This document shows positions 44,705-54,033 of a DNA stretch of 64,000 nt, piece after piece. The translations under genes were made by a program, and so were the position numbers. Each line of letters begins with the position of its first letter. Within the stretch, counting starts at the first letter, position 1. The stretch lies in contig BBFE01000010.1 in assembly GCA_001313085.1 (NCBI GenBank), positions 32,596 through 96,595 of the forward strand, written 5' to 3'. The stretch is from Paenibacillus sp. JCM 18996 (lineage in GTDB: Bacteria > Bacillota > Bacilli > Paenibacillales > NBRC-103111). The notes beneath the pieces are model-generated. The model was not told the origin of the DNA and did no database searches. It saw nothing but the letters and a program-made list of their open reading frames with translations.

Positions 44705-45717
44705 TCACTCCGTAAACTTCCCAAAATAAACCGGATTTGTAAAAGCGATCATTGTAGAGCATTCATGGAAGGTACCATACAGCTGCGCCCTGAGCCACAA
44801 CAGGCCTTTAGTGTCGATGAGGCAGCTAATAGCAGTGTCGTCTGCGGACAGGCTGCATTCTCCTATGACGCCTTTGTTGCTCACAAGCTCCACTCGAAGA
44901 GTCTGCTTGGGCATTGTCCAACTGCCTTTCCTCACGTTCGAATCCAGCTCAATAATGACGCTGGCGCTGCCGGATAACTCCTTGCCTGATACCGGAACGG
45001 TTTGGCCCAAGCCGTAGGTCTCGCCGGAAATTTGAATTGAGCAGAGCAGAAGCGGCCCCATGCTGAGGCTGACTCTCCCTTTACGGATGGCGTCCACCGC
45101 AGCCTGTTCCATATCCACAGCTGCCAGTTCCTCATCGATGCCAAGGAAGCTTGCCGCAGCCGGATCGTCGTTCGGTTTGGAATTATGCCAATCCCTCCCG
45201 GAAGAGGCGGGAATGCGGCAGCCTTGATTGAGCAAATCCGTCCACATGGCAAAAGTGGGAGCATTATGGTTGCGGATCGGCGGAAACAGCGAATGCCACA
45301 CTTCTATATAGTCAATGTCGTTCCAATCGGAGATGGCATACTCCCAGTGGCAGCCCGTGCAGATCGGACTTCCCATTCTAAATGGATGTGCGATTCCGAC
45401 AATGCCGCCTTGACGGTGGACCCGTTCAATCCCCTTATGTATGTCGTCAGGTCCCAAATCGCGCCACTCCGCATATTCCCGGAGCCAAGCGTGACCATAT
45501 GCCCGTAAAATGTAGTCCATTCCAGACCTCGGATAATGGCGATGCCGGTTTCCTGCTGCACCTCATCCCGGTCGGCCAATCCGGACATCGTATTGTGGTC
45601 GGTCAAAGCAATGCCTTGCAAACCAAGCTTCTTCGCCTCCAGCGCCATCTCCATCAGACTGTGGCGGCCGTCGCTGTGCGGTGTATGTGTATGCAGCTCA
45701 TAAGGCAGCCATTTCAT
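44705..45717 (-). CDS. PHP-domain metallohydrolase (CehA/McbA family)
   Basis: About 337 residues. The first metal site is YELHTHTPHSDGRHSLMEMA, then LGLQGIALTDHNTMSGLADR, IIRGLEWTTFYGHMVTLG, GGIVGIAHPFRMGSPICTGC, YIEVWHSLFPPIRNHNAPTF and IPASSGRDWHNS. All PHP metal-binding His/Asp/Glu motifs are visible. ATG at 45717 follows GGGGAGGGAACG at about 7 bases. One break near 45500 (non-homopolymer). The substrate is probably a phosphoester or carbamate/amide ester; not assignable. It overlaps the upstream partner gene by 4 bases. Confidence 0.85.
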
Positions 45718-46183
45718 AGCGTTCCCTCCCCTTCCCACACCTGCAGCTCATAATCGCAAGTCTCGGTGACGATGCAGTGTACGCTGAGCGTTATTTTCCA
45801 CATACCCGAAATAACCGGTCCACGTTCCAGACCCGGAGAAGCTTCCTGCTCGGACAGAATGTAGCGCTGATCGGGATTATGGCGATGGCCGGAGCCGCGA
45901 AATCCCTGAGGGTCATCTAAAGACAGCGTGATCAGATTGTTGAGCGGAAGATAGGACTCCCATTTATCCCGATAAACCGGCAAAAGATGCGGTTCGACGT
46001 AGGCCGCAAGACTTTCGAGCACAAGCTCCTTCGATTTCTCCGCATCCTCCAGCACCTTGGGCGAATATGCAAAATGCGCATGCAGCTCCGTGACTCCTTC
46101 CGGAATATAGAAGCTGTAGGTAATATGTGTTTTTTTGAGCAGACCGGAGACAGCTCGCCCTTTACCTTCAATAGAGTGTTCAT
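45714..46183 (-). CDS. Hypothetical partner of the PHP hydrolase
   Basis: About 157 residues with no recognised catalytic motif: MNTLLKVKGELSPVCSKK, THITYSFYIPEGVTELHAHF, YSPKVLEDAEKSKELVLESL, RDKWESYLPLNNLITLSLDD and MWKITLSVHCIVTETCDYEL. It looks like a beta-sandwich, similar in layout to small proteins found next to CehA/McbA hydrolases. ATG at 46183 has GAGGTG 6 bases upstream and needs one shift at the T7 near 46130. Stop overlaps the PHP ATG, so the two are co-translated and probably interact. Confidence 0.7.
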
Positions 46184-46499
46184 GCAATCACCTCAAACCT
46201 CATCTGACGGCTTGATAAAGTCGTCGAATTCTTGATCGTCAAATTATTATACAGTTCGGTTTCGACGTGTCTTTCAGATTATGCTGAACCGGACACCCTA
46301 TTGTCAATATCGTTTACCATTTCTTTAAACAGCTTCCCGGAAGGCCGGATCAATCATTGACCACTATCGCTTCTACTCAATTGTCGCAATTTTACACTCC
46401 TTTCGTCGTGTCTCTTGATTACGCCGGCTGGCCCAAGACTATATAATAGGGGCGTATGGCACTAAAATCTTTTCCCTTGCGGGATGGAGGTAAACACGG
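46184..46499. other. Divergent intergenic region between PHP pair and oxidoreductase
   Basis: No gene seen. A minus-strand TATAAT lies at about 46246-46251 for the PHP pair and a plus-strand TATAAT at about 46442 for the oxidoreductase, preceded by TTGATT at 21 bases, which is too long for a standard promoter. GTTCGGTTTCGAC (46254-46266) may be half of an operator. Confidence 0.4.
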
Positions 46500-47592
46500 A
46501 TGAAATCAACTGTAAAAGTGGGTATTATCGGCAGCGGGGGCATCGCCCGTTTCCATGCCAAAGCATACAAGGAGATTCCGGGTGTGGAGATTGCGGCGGT
46601 CGCGGATGTAGTGCCGGGTAAAGCGGCGCAGTTCATTGCGGAACAGGAGCTAACAGGAGCCCAAGCCTTCGAAGACCATAACAAATTATTGGAGCTTGAT
46701 CTGGATGGTGTAAGCGTATGCACCCCTAATATCGCTCACCATCGGGCTAGCGTTGACGCGCTCCAGGCGGGTAAGCATGTGCTGGTGGAGAAGCCGCTCG
46801 CGGTGACGTTGGGCCAGGGACTCGAAATGGTACAAGCCTCCAAGCGTACGGGAAAAAATGCTAAGCGTCGGCTTCCAGCCCCGCTATGACCCGAATATGG
46901 TCGCCATCAAAGAGATCGTCCAATCCGGCCAGCTGGGAAAAGTGTACTATGTCGAAACCGGAGGCGGACGGCGCAGAGGAATGCCGGGAGGCACCTTCAT
47001 CCGTAAGGAGCTCGCAGGCGCGGGAGCAATTGCCGATATCGGCTGCTATTCGCTGGACATGGCTCTCAACGCTCTCGGCTACCCGAAGCCTCTGACCGTG
47101 TCGGCGGTCACCTCCAACCATTTCGGCACCAACCCGAAATACCATAAGGAAGCGGCAGGATTTGAGGTGGAAGATTTTGGGGCGGCTTTGATCCGTCTCG
47201 AGGGCGACATTACTCTTCATTTCAAAATATCCTGGGCCATGCATATGGACACACTCGGCGCAACTATGTTCCTCGGTACGGATGCAGGACTCAAGGTTAC
47301 GACACCGGACACCGGAAGCCCGTGGAACGGGGTTTGGGACGGCGGCGTCGGTTCGATTACCCTGTTCCACGACGAGGAAGACAAGCACGCTCACCGAAGC
47401 ATTCCGGTCATCGAGCATGAGGTGGACCGTTTCTTCGAGAAGGTCAAAGCTTTTGTGATTGCCATTCAGGAAGACCGGCCCGCTCCGATTCCGGCAGAGC
47501 AAATTTTGATCAACCAGGCGATCATCGACGGCATTCTCCGGTCTTCGGAAGCCCGGCGAGAGGTGGAAATCCTCATTCCCGACCTGCTGTAA
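46500..47592 (+). CDS. Gfo/Idh/MocA-family oxidoreductase
   Basis: NAD(P)-dependent sugar or inositol-type dehydrogenase, about 364 residues. Rossmann motif KVGIIGSGGIARFHAKAYKE, then DGVSVCTPNIAHHRASVDAL and the catalytic-lysine motif GKHVLVEKPLAVT. The C-terminal domain includes GFQPRYDPNMVAIKEIVQSG, GAIADIGCYSLDMALNALGY and FKISWAMHMDTLGATMFLG. ATG at 46500 follows GGAGGT at 9 bases. One break at the A6 near 46855. Divergent from the PHP pair and followed by its own terminator. Substrate unknown. Confidence 0.92.
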
Positions 47593-47597
47593 ACAGA

Positions 47598-47638
47598 CCA
47601 AGCGGTTCCGCTTATTGCGCGGAGCCGCCTTTATTTAG
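47598..47638 (+). terminator. Terminator of the Gfo/Idh/MocA gene
   Basis: GCGGTTCCGC and GCGCGGAGCCGC form an imperfect GC hairpin with wobble pairs, followed by CTTTATTT, starting about 8 bases after the stop codon. Confidence 0.65.
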
Positions 47639-47838
47639 CTTGTTTGCCGTACAATGTTATCGTTCAGCTTAACCTTGAGCCCCTTTTTTCTCGCCTAATT
47701 GTATTTGGTCAAGTGCCCTCTCCGCCCTTCCATGCATAACATGGGGTGTAGTTTGAAACAGAGAGGAGAAACAAAAAAAATGACTCAACAACAAACTTCT
47801 ATATTGGAAAACGCGGAGACTGCGACTTTAACCGCTCG

Positions 47839-48033
47839 ATGCAGATTTACACTTACCCGCAGTACGGATATCAAACTTACGGGTATCACCCTTACGGATA
47901 TCACGCATACGGGTACCACCCTTACGGAGGATACCACACATATGGATATCATCCGTACTATCATCATTACCCTCACCATCATCACGGACACCACTACGGT
48001 CATCACTACGGATACCAGTACGGCCAGCGCTAA
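47839..48033 (+). CDS. Tyrosine/histidine/glycine-rich repetitive small protein
   Basis: Function unknown. The 64-residue frame MQIYTYPQYGYQTYGYHPYG continues in YGYH(P/A/T) units, then a His-rich part HPYYHHYPHHHHGHHYGHHY and a tail GYQYGQR. The ATG at 47839 has no Shine-Dalgarno. AGAGGAG at 47759-47765 serves an ATG at 47780 in a different frame (MTQQQTSILENAETATLTAR); a single-base indel between 47780 and 47839 would join them into an 86-residue protein with a polar leader. No membrane segment or Cys. Composition suggests metal binding or Tyr cross-linking as in spore-coat-type proteins; this is inference. Own terminator. Confidence 0.6.
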   Translation: MQIYTYPQYGYQTYGYHPYGYHAYGYHPYGGYHTYGYHPYYHHYPHHHHGHHYGHHYGYQYGQR

Positions 48034-48047
48034 AAAAATGAGACAGA

Positions 48048-48098
48048 CGGCAAACATCCTGATACACAAAAAAAGTGTACAGGGATGTTTTTTTGCCG
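48048..48098. terminator. Bidirectional terminator between convergent genes
   Basis: CGGCAAACATCCTGATACAC pairs with 48076-48098 through two stem segments (ACAC/GTGT and AAACATCC/GGATGTTT, then CGGC/GCCG) around A7. A T7 tract serves the plus strand and the A7 at 48032-48038 gives a U tract on the minus strand. It separates the Tyr/His-rich gene and the dioxygenase gene. Confidence 0.8.
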
Positions 48099-48108
48099 TG
48101 CCGAGTCT

Positions 48109-48887
48109 CTAAACAATCTGATATTTCGGCTTCGCTTTGTCAAAATGGGGATTTTCACCGCAAACCATCAGTCCCATTCCCCAATCTATATGTGTGCTCA
48201 CCGTTGGAAAATCGGAAGGGTCACGATATTGGAACAGCACATTTCTGCGGGTGCGGAGGCTTCGGTTGCTGGCTGATCCGTGCACCGTCAAATAGTTAAA
48301 GAACAGCACGTCTCCCGCCGATGCCGGACAAGGAGTGCCCATAGAAATAGGGTATTCCTTATGGTTTAAGTAGTGCGTTCCCACATGCGGCAGAGACCCT
48401 TGTTTGTGGGATTCCGGTATTACGCAGAGGCAGCCGTTTTCTTCATCCGCATCGTCCAAATGCACGCTGGCGGCCAGCATCGTATGATTCTCATGCGGAA
48501 AATACGGATAATCCTGGTGCATCGGGAACGCCGCCCCATTCTCCGGAGGCTTTACCAGCATTTTGGAATGATGCAGTTGAACGTTGGGTCCGATGATTTG
48601 AGAGAGCACCGCTGTCATGTTAGGATGCGCCAACGCTCTTGTAAATGCCGCATCGTGATAATGCACATCATGGAAGCCTTTGAGCACTAGTTTCTTCATT
48701 TCTTCCGGAGGAAGGTAGTCGCCCTGCCAGGTATGATTGTGGTCCATCTTTGCCCTGGCCGCGCGCTGAATGATTTTTTTTCGACCGCATTGCGCATCTC
48801 TTCCACCTCTTGCCGGTTAAAGACCCCTTTTACCAGCAAATAGCCTTGATCTTTGTAAAAAAAAGCCGCATCTTCCGATGTAATCAT
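48109..48887 (-). CDS. Phytanoyl-CoA dioxygenase (PhyH) family protein
   Basis: Fe(II)/2-oxoglutarate-dependent dioxygenase, about 259 residues. MITSEDAAFFYKDQGYLLVK starts it. The HxD metal motif is AAFPMHQDYPYFP, the distal His is in NYLTVHGSASNRS, and the 2-oxoglutarate Arg is in RTRRNVLFQYRDP. NGCLCVIPESHKQGSL is typical of PhyH relatives. ATG at 48887 follows AGGAGG at 8 bases. Break at the T8 near 48775. Divergent from an AraC regulator, which likely controls it. Substrate unknown; the surroundings suggest a small carbohydrate-related molecule. Confidence 0.87.
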
Positions 48888-48916
48888 GTGCCAAGCCTCC
48901 TGTCGATATTATTCTT

Positions 48917-48943
48917 TTCAACTCCATATGCCTTGATTATAAT
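48917..48943 (+). promoter_or_regulatory. Promoter candidate of the AraC-type regulator
   Basis: TATAAT at 48938-48943 with TTCAAC at 48917-48922 (15-base spacer) or TTTTCA at 48915-48920 (17-base spacer). Start codon about 80 bases downstream. The -35 match is modest. Confidence 0.4.
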
Positions 48944-49023
48944 GGTACACAGAGTGATCCGTCTTTGGCCGGGAAGGCCAAGTTTTTTGTCCGAATCCGC
49001 CACATGGAGCAGGAGGCTAGACG

Positions 49024-49895
49024 ATGTACAGATTGGAAGAAAGCAAAGCGAGATTAAACCGCCACGCTGTTTTGCTGGAATCCGGCGGAATCACGTTCCG
49101 CGTCAATTATTGGGGAGGAATGCACAAGCTGACTTACAATCCGGTGCACAAACATTCATCGTTTGAGATTTGTTATGTGGTGGACGGAGACGGAACCTAT
49201 TTGGACGATGGACGTGTGTACCATTTGCACAAAGGGACGCTGTTTTGCTCAAGGCCCGGGATTGCTCACCAAATCAGGAGCGGGGAAGGGTTGTTTTTGC
49301 TGTGGGTTGATTTTGAGGTCGATGAATCGAGGTCTTCACCTGAATATGTAGACCGGTTTGTGTCACTGGCAGGGCGCTCGAAAGTTTGCGTCAATGAAGG
49401 AGACGGCTCTTCCACTGCTTCTCTATGGCGGTCACTGCTTATACCCGAACAGGAAGGTTGGGCGGTGGACACGGAATTTTTTGCCTGTACTCGCCCATAC
49501 GCTGCTGGTTTCGTTCCTCGGTTTATTTTTAAATGAAAAAAAACAATCCCTTACTACTGACCAGCTGCGCCCCAACCTGATTCTGCAGCGCGCGAAATCT
49601 TTTATAAGGGATAATTTCGACAAGCAACTGTCGCTGGGCATGATTGCGCAATACCTTAATGTGTCGGAGCGTCATCTTTCCCGATTGTTCTCGGAGGGCA
49701 TCAACGAAAGCTTCATCACTTTTATCCGGAAAGAACGAGTACGGCAGGCGGCATTTCTGTTACAAACAACCGACCTTTCGATAAAAGAAATCGCCGAAGC
49801 CACAGGGTTTGGCACCGTGCATTATTTTACGCGAGTATTCGCCGCCGAAAAAAAAGGTGCCTCCCGGCCGTTTCAGAGGCAGCCTGGATGCCTGA
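49024..49895 (+). CDS. AraC-family transcriptional regulator with cupin sensor
   Basis: About 290 residues. The N-terminal cupin reads NPVHKHSSFEICYVVDGDGT, YHLHKGTLFCSRPGIAHQIR and GLFLLWVDFEVDES. The C-terminal double helix-turn-helix has KSFIRDNFDKQLSLGMIAQY, LNVSERHLSRLFSEGINESF and LSIKEIAEATGFGTVHYFTR. ATG at 49024 follows AGGAGG at 8 bases. A break near 49465 joins the two halves; shortening the A8 near 49850 gives a stop at 49895 after VPPGRFRGSLDA. Divergent from the PhyH-type gene, its probable target. Confidence 0.9.
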
Positions 49896-49960
49896 CGCAC
49901 TGCATACCCAAACTGCCTCAACCCCTGCCGACATCCCATCCAGCCGAAAACAAAACTCCG

Positions 49961-49994
49961 GGCCAAAAAAAACAGGGATGCCTGTTTTCGGGCC
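49961..49994. terminator. Terminator between convergent araC and DODA-type genes
   Basis: AAAACAGG and CCTGTTTT (49969-49988) form a tight hairpin with loop GATG, framed by GGCC on both sides. The minus strand has T8 directly after the stem, so it mainly terminates the DODA-type gene ending at 50057. Confidence 0.7.
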
Positions 49995-50056
49995 GGAGCT
50001 TTTCGCTGCAAAGCTTATTGGTGCACGGTGACAATGCGCGCCAAAAAGTGGCGAGT

Positions 50057-50829
50057 TTAAAACTGAAAGCACAGATAACTCAAAGTTCCTAAATCGTAGC
50101 TCCGATGGATAATTTTCGCCGTGCTGCTTGGGTCCCCGCTCCCCATGGCGATAAACAGCGGCACAAAATGCTCCTTGGTCGGCACCGCTTTTCGCGCGTC
50201 GGGAGCAAGCTCCTCGTAACGGAACAGGGAATTCAGATCCTTATTTTGGATTTTCTCAATCAGCCAATCGTCAAAACCTTCCGCCCAGGCTCCGGCTTCG
50301 ACCTCTCTCCCCAATTAAGCATACGCAAATTATGAACTGTCACACCGCTGCCGATGACGAGAATATCCTCTTCGCCCAGCCCCTGCAGGGAGGCCCCGAT
50401 TTTGTACTGCTCGCTTGGAGCGAGAAAAGGATTCACCGAAATCTGCACAACCGGAATATCAGCACTGGGGAAAATTCTGCTCAGAAGTGTCCAGGATCCG
50501 TGGTCCAAACCTCTGGAAGTGTCCTCCCTCACCGTAATGCCGTTGTTCTCGAGCCGCTCTTTCACCAGCGATGCCACCCTTTTTTTGAACCTTTCACAGG
50601 GTATTTCTTAGCATACAGCTCGGGCGGGAAGCCTCCGAAGTCGTAGATCGTATCATAAATATCGTCCCTGGAAGAAATAGTAACCACGTCGCTCTCCCAA
50701 TGGGCTGTAAAAAATAACGATAGCGTTGGGATGCAGATGTTCTCCGAATTTTGCAAGAAAACGGGTATATTCTGTATCTTCGATCGCAATCATAGGAGAT
50801 CCGTGAGCGAGAAATAACGATGGAATCAT
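50057..50829 (-). CDS. DODA-type extradiol dioxygenase (LigB/YgiD family)
   Basis: Class III ring-cleaving dioxygenase family, about 257 residues. The N-terminal metal motif is IPSLFLAHGSPMIAIEDTEY; FGGFPPELYAKKYPVKGS and TSRGLDHGSWTLLSRIFPSA carry further conserved residues; SADIPVVQISVNPFLAPSEQ and DILVIGSGVTVHNLRMLNWG follow, and the C-terminal PLFIAMGSGDPSS is family-typical. ATG at 50829 follows GGGTGAT. Breaks near 50710, 50580 and 50300. Single gene with a dyad in its promoter region. The native substrate is often unclear in bacteria. Confidence 0.88.
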
Positions 50830-50860
50830 AATTTATATCACCCTTTTAAAATAATATATA

Positions 50861-50875
50861 CTTACATTAAGTAAG
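50861..50875. promoter_or_regulatory. Dyad operator candidate upstream of the DODA-type gene
   Basis: CTTAC-ATTAA-GTAAG is a perfect inverted repeat 32 bases upstream of the start codon, in an AT-rich promoter-like stretch. TTAC/GTAA dyads of this kind are used by HxlR/DUF24-type quinone- or catechol-sensing repressors; no such regulator gene is in the window. Confidence 0.5.
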
Positions 50876-51108
50876 CTAAATATAGCATTTATACGGCAGT
50901 CAAGTCAAGTGTTACGTTTGTGCTAGATTTTGTTCTCTTATGCAAAAAGCCGTATTCATAGGATGTCTCCTTTTTTGTATACAGCATACGTGAAAACTGC
51001 TACAACGGCCCTTTGCCAACTTGTTAATCCCAGGCCATTTTTTTTGAATAACAAAATCGGCAACAACCTTCGTAAAATAAGTTTTATTCTGGATCCCTTA
51101 AGAGAAAC

Positions 51109-51154
51109 AGCGGCAGTCTGGGATGATAAAATAAAGTCCTAGACTGCCGCCGCT
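51109..51154. repeat. Long hairpin-forming inverted repeat
   Basis: AGCGGCAGTCT at 51109-51119 is complementary to AGACTGCCGCCGCT at 51141-51154, apart from a 3-base bulge, around a 21-base AT-rich loop. No U tract follows. It lies in a 627-base region without genes (50830-51456) that also holds the structures at 51203-51280 and 51285-51308. Confidence 0.65.
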
Positions 51155-51202
51155 ACGTATGAAGGTCTGCATTTCTCGCTGTTGTCACCAAGCTCTTCCT
51201 GC

Positions 51203-51280
51203 GGAGTAGCTCATCTTATGAGCGGAAGGTAAACTTTCCAGCGATACCTGCTCTTGCGAGCACAAGGTATACCTTACTCC
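51203..51280. ncRNA. Candidate structured RNA with cloverleaf-like fold
   Basis: A closing stem GGAGTA (51203-51208) with TACTCC (51275-51280) encloses three consecutive hairpins: GCTCAT/ATGAGC (51209-51223, loop CTT), GGAAGG/CTTTCC (51224-51239, loop TAAA, one wobble), and ATACC+TGCTC with GAGCA+GGTAT (51244-51270, loop TTGC). Almost every base is paired. The size resembles a tRNA but there is no T-loop GTTC, no 7-base anticodon loop and no CCA context, so it is not a tRNA. Strand unknown. A novel RNA, a mobile-element end or an intergenic repeat are all possible. Confidence 0.4.
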
Positions 51281-51284
51281 AAAC

Positions 51285-51308
51285 AAAAAAAGCCACCTAA
51301 CTGGCGGC
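51285..51308 (-). terminator. Terminator of the ketone-body operon
   Basis: On the minus strand GCCGCC-AGTTA-GGTGGC forms a stem with one G-U pair followed by T7. It lies about 150 bases after the thiolase stop. Confidence 0.75.
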
Positions 51309-51456
51309 TCGATGAACGGGGCTGTTCCTTCCCATTATTGTCTCGACTAATCGTGACTCTTCCCTCCCTCACAATCTCTCGACTCAATGGGACTCATCTA
51401 AGCGGCACTCTATTGCAGCATAAAACAATTCCACCCATTGCCGATACGACCATGTA

Positions 51457-52641
51457 TTATCCCCGTTCGACCAACAAAGCGACTCCTTGTCCTCCCCCCG
51501 ATGCACAGCGCAGCCACGCCTAACCTGCCATCCCGTTTAGCGAGCTCGTGCAGCAGCGTAACGAGAATGCGTGCGCCGCTCGCTCCGATGGGATGGCCAA
51601 GAGCGATCGCGCCGCCGTTGACATTCAGCTTATGCTGCGGAATGCCGAGGTCCCGTCCCACGGCAAGCGATTGCGCCGCAAACGCTTCGTTTAACTCGAA
51701 TAAGTCAATCTCATCGAGGGAAACACCGGTTTTCTGCAGCAGTTTGCGCACTGCATCGACGGGGCCGAGCCCCATAACCGCCGGATCCAATGCGGAGTTG
51801 GCGTAGCCTCGAATCCGGACGAGCGGCTTGATCCCAAGCTCGTCCGCCTTCTCCGCCTGCATGATAACAAGCGCCGCCGCCCCGTCATTGATGCCGGAGG
51901 AGTTGCCAGCTGTGACCGTTCCGTCCCCCCGGAAGGCTGAACGAAGCGTGCCTAACCCTTCCGCCGTTGTTCCGGCCCGCGGAAACTCGTCCGTGTCGAA
52001 CAACAGCGGGTCGCCTTTCTTCTGCGGGATGGCACCGGAACGATTTCATCCTTAAAACGGCTCGAAGCCGCAGCCTGCTCCGCTTTTTTGCTGGCTCCAA
52101 GCCGCGAATTCATCCTGCTCGGACCGTGCAATATTGCAGCGTTCAGCCACATTCTCTGCCGTGACACCCATATGGATGCCGCACTCTGCGCACCATAACC
52201 CGTCGCGGATCATGGAATCCACCATTTTCGTATCTCCCATGCGCAGGCCCGAACGGCGCCTTCAAGCAGATACGGCGCCCGGCTCATGTTTTCCATACCT
52301 CCGGCCACCACGATATCAGCGTCACCCAAACGTACGGCCTGCGCCGCGAGCATAACGGCTTTCAGCCCGGAGCCGCACACTTTATTGATGGTCATCGCGG
52401 GAACCGTGTGGCTAAAGCCGCTTTTCAGCCAAGATTGCCTTGCCGGATTTTGGCCCAAGCCCGCCTGCAGTACGTTGCCCATAATCACTTCATCCACTTG
52501 ACCCTCTTTCACATTAGCCCGCTTCAAAGCTTCTTGAATCACAATGCTCCCCAGCTCTACAGCCGAGACTCCCGAAAGCGAGCCTTGAAAGCTTCCGATG
52601 GCGGTACGGGCGCCGCTCACAATAACAGCCTCCTTATTCAT
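51457..52641 (-). CDS. Acetyl-CoA acetyltransferase (AtoB/PhaA-type thiolase)
   Basis: Thiolase, about 395 residues, splitting acetoacetyl-CoA into two acetyl-CoA. Starts [20 protein letters not shown]; catalytic Cys in [20 protein letters not shown]; His in [20 protein letters not shown]; second Cys in [17 protein letters not shown]. The last motif needs one G fewer in a G6 run near 51498, showing that not all indels lie in A/T runs; the stop is then 51457. Other breaks near 52240, 52090 and 52030. ATG at 52641 follows AAGGAGG at 6 bases. It is the last gene of the gntP-bdh-scoAB-thiolase module. It is a different subfamily from the thiolase at 4543-5736. Confidence 0.93.
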
Positions 52642-52664
52642 GGGAACCTCCTTATTTCGCGAAT

Positions 52665-53319
52665 TTACTTGGGCATGCTTAACGCGCTGCTGACCGTGAA
52701 CCGGGCCTCTGTTTTGTCCCGGACTTCTTCCACAGTAACCTCAGGCTGCAGTTCGATCAAAACCATTCCGCTTTCTGTAAAGTCAAAAAAACAGACAAAT
52801 CGGTAATCAGCCGATGTACCACACCTTTACCGGTAAGCGGCAGGGTGCACTGTTTTTTTTACTTTCGATTCGCCGTATTTGTTCATATGCTCCATAATCA
52901 CGACAATGCGCTTGGCCCCGTTTACCAAATCCATGGCGCCTCCCATGCCTTTGACCATTTTGCCGGGGATCATCCAGTTGGCCAGGTCGCCGTTCTCCGC
53001 AACCTCCATGCCGCCGAGAATCGCCAGATCGATATGGCCGCCCCGGATCATGGCAAACGATTCTGCGCTGTCGAAGTAGCAGGCTCCTTGCACAGCCGTC
53101 ACCGTCTCCTTGCCCGCGTTGATCAAATCCGGATCCTCCGATCTTCATACGGATAAGGCCGATGCCCAGCAAACCGTTCTCCGACTGCAGCATGACGTTC
53201 ATATCATTGGAAATCTCATCCGCTACCAAGGTAGGCATTCCGATGCCCAGGTTGACATACATGCCGTCCCCAATTTCCTTCACAGCCCGTTTGACGATCT
53301 TTGTCCTGTAATCATTCAT
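52665..53319 (-). CDS. scoB: Succinyl-CoA:3-ketoacid CoA-transferase subunit B
   Basis: Beta subunit of acetoacetate activation, about 218 residues. [40 protein letters not shown] and [11 protein letters not shown], with the catalytic Glu in SENG. Then [40 protein letters not shown] and [20 protein letters not shown]. The direct frame stops after HPAAYR, but a shift at the A8 near 52855 and another at the T7 near 52785 continue through [20 protein letters not shown] to a stop at 52665. ATG at 53319 follows AGGAGG at about 8 bases. Forms a heteromer with ScoA, whose gene ends 12 bases upstream. Confidence 0.93.
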
Positions 53320-53331
53320 TGTCATCCCTCC

Positions 53332-54033
53332 TCAAACAGTGACGGGGCGCACCGTGCGTCGCTCTATCCGCTTCTGGTAGCTGACACCCTTTACAACCCG
53401 CTGTACATAGATGCCCGGTGTGTGGATTTCATCCGGATCAAGCTCCCCGGCTTGTACAATTTCCTCCGCTTCCGCAATCGTAATTTTGCCTGCGGTCGCG
53501 GCAAGCGGGTTGAAATTTCGCGAAGTTTTACGGTACACGAGATTGCCGAACGGGTCCGCCTTCCACGCTTTGACCAAAGCAAAATCGCCGGCAATCCCTC
53601 TTTCCATCACATAACTGCGGCCATCAAACGTCTTGTGTTCCTTTCCTTCAGCTACCGAAGTCCCCACCCCAGCAGCCGTGTAAAATGCCGGAATGCCCGC
53701 TCCGCCGGCACGGATCCTTTCCGCCAGCGTCCCTTGGGGCACGAGCTCCACTTCCAATTCACCGCTGAGAAACTGCTTCTCGAACGTTTTGTTTTCACCG
53801 ACATAAGAGGAAATCATCTTTCTGATCTGTTTATTCGCAAGCAGCAGGCCAAGGCCACAGTCGTCGACGCCGCAATTATTGCTCACCACGGTCAATTCCT
53901 TTGTACCCCGGCTCCTAAGCGCAGCGATCAAATTCTCCGGAATGCCGCACAGCCCGAAGCCGCCGACGATAAGATCAGCTCCATCCCGGATATCGCTCAC
54001 GGCTTCCTCCATCGAATGAAATACCTTGCTCAT
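53332..54033 (-). CDS. scoA: Succinyl-CoA:3-ketoacid CoA-transferase subunit A
   Basis: Alpha subunit, 233 residues, unbroken. [100 protein letters not shown] and [20 protein letters not shown] are all typical. ATG at 54033 follows GGAGGG at 7 bases. Lies between the 3-hydroxybutyrate dehydrogenase and scoB. It transfers CoA from succinyl-CoA to acetoacetate, feeding the thiolase. Confidence 0.95.
   Translation of the reverse strand: MSKVFHSMEEAVSDIRDGADLIVGGFGLCGIPENLIAALRSRGTKELTVVSNNCGVDDCGLGLLLANKQIRKMISSYVGENKTFEKQFLSGELEVELVPQGTLAERIRAGGAGIPAFYTAAGVGTSVAEGKEHKTFDGRSYVMERGIAGDFALVKAWKADPFGNLVYRKTSRNFNPLAATAGKITIAEAEEIVQAGELDPDEIHTPGIYVQRVVKGVSYQKRIERRTVRPVTV

Noticed and set aside
46861..47601. 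246-codon minus-strand ORF
   Set aside because: Antisense to the Gfo/Idh/MocA gene; no motifs and no ribosome binding site.
47699..48112. Thr/Ile-rich 137-residue protein in the frame of the 47780 ATG
   Set aside because: It is the shifted reading of the Tyr/His repeats; the composition is an artefact of repeat codons, although the ribosome binding site belongs to this start.
51203..51280. tRNA gene
   Set aside because: The cloverleaf-like outline lacks the T-loop consensus, a 7-base anticodon loop and conserved D-loop bases.
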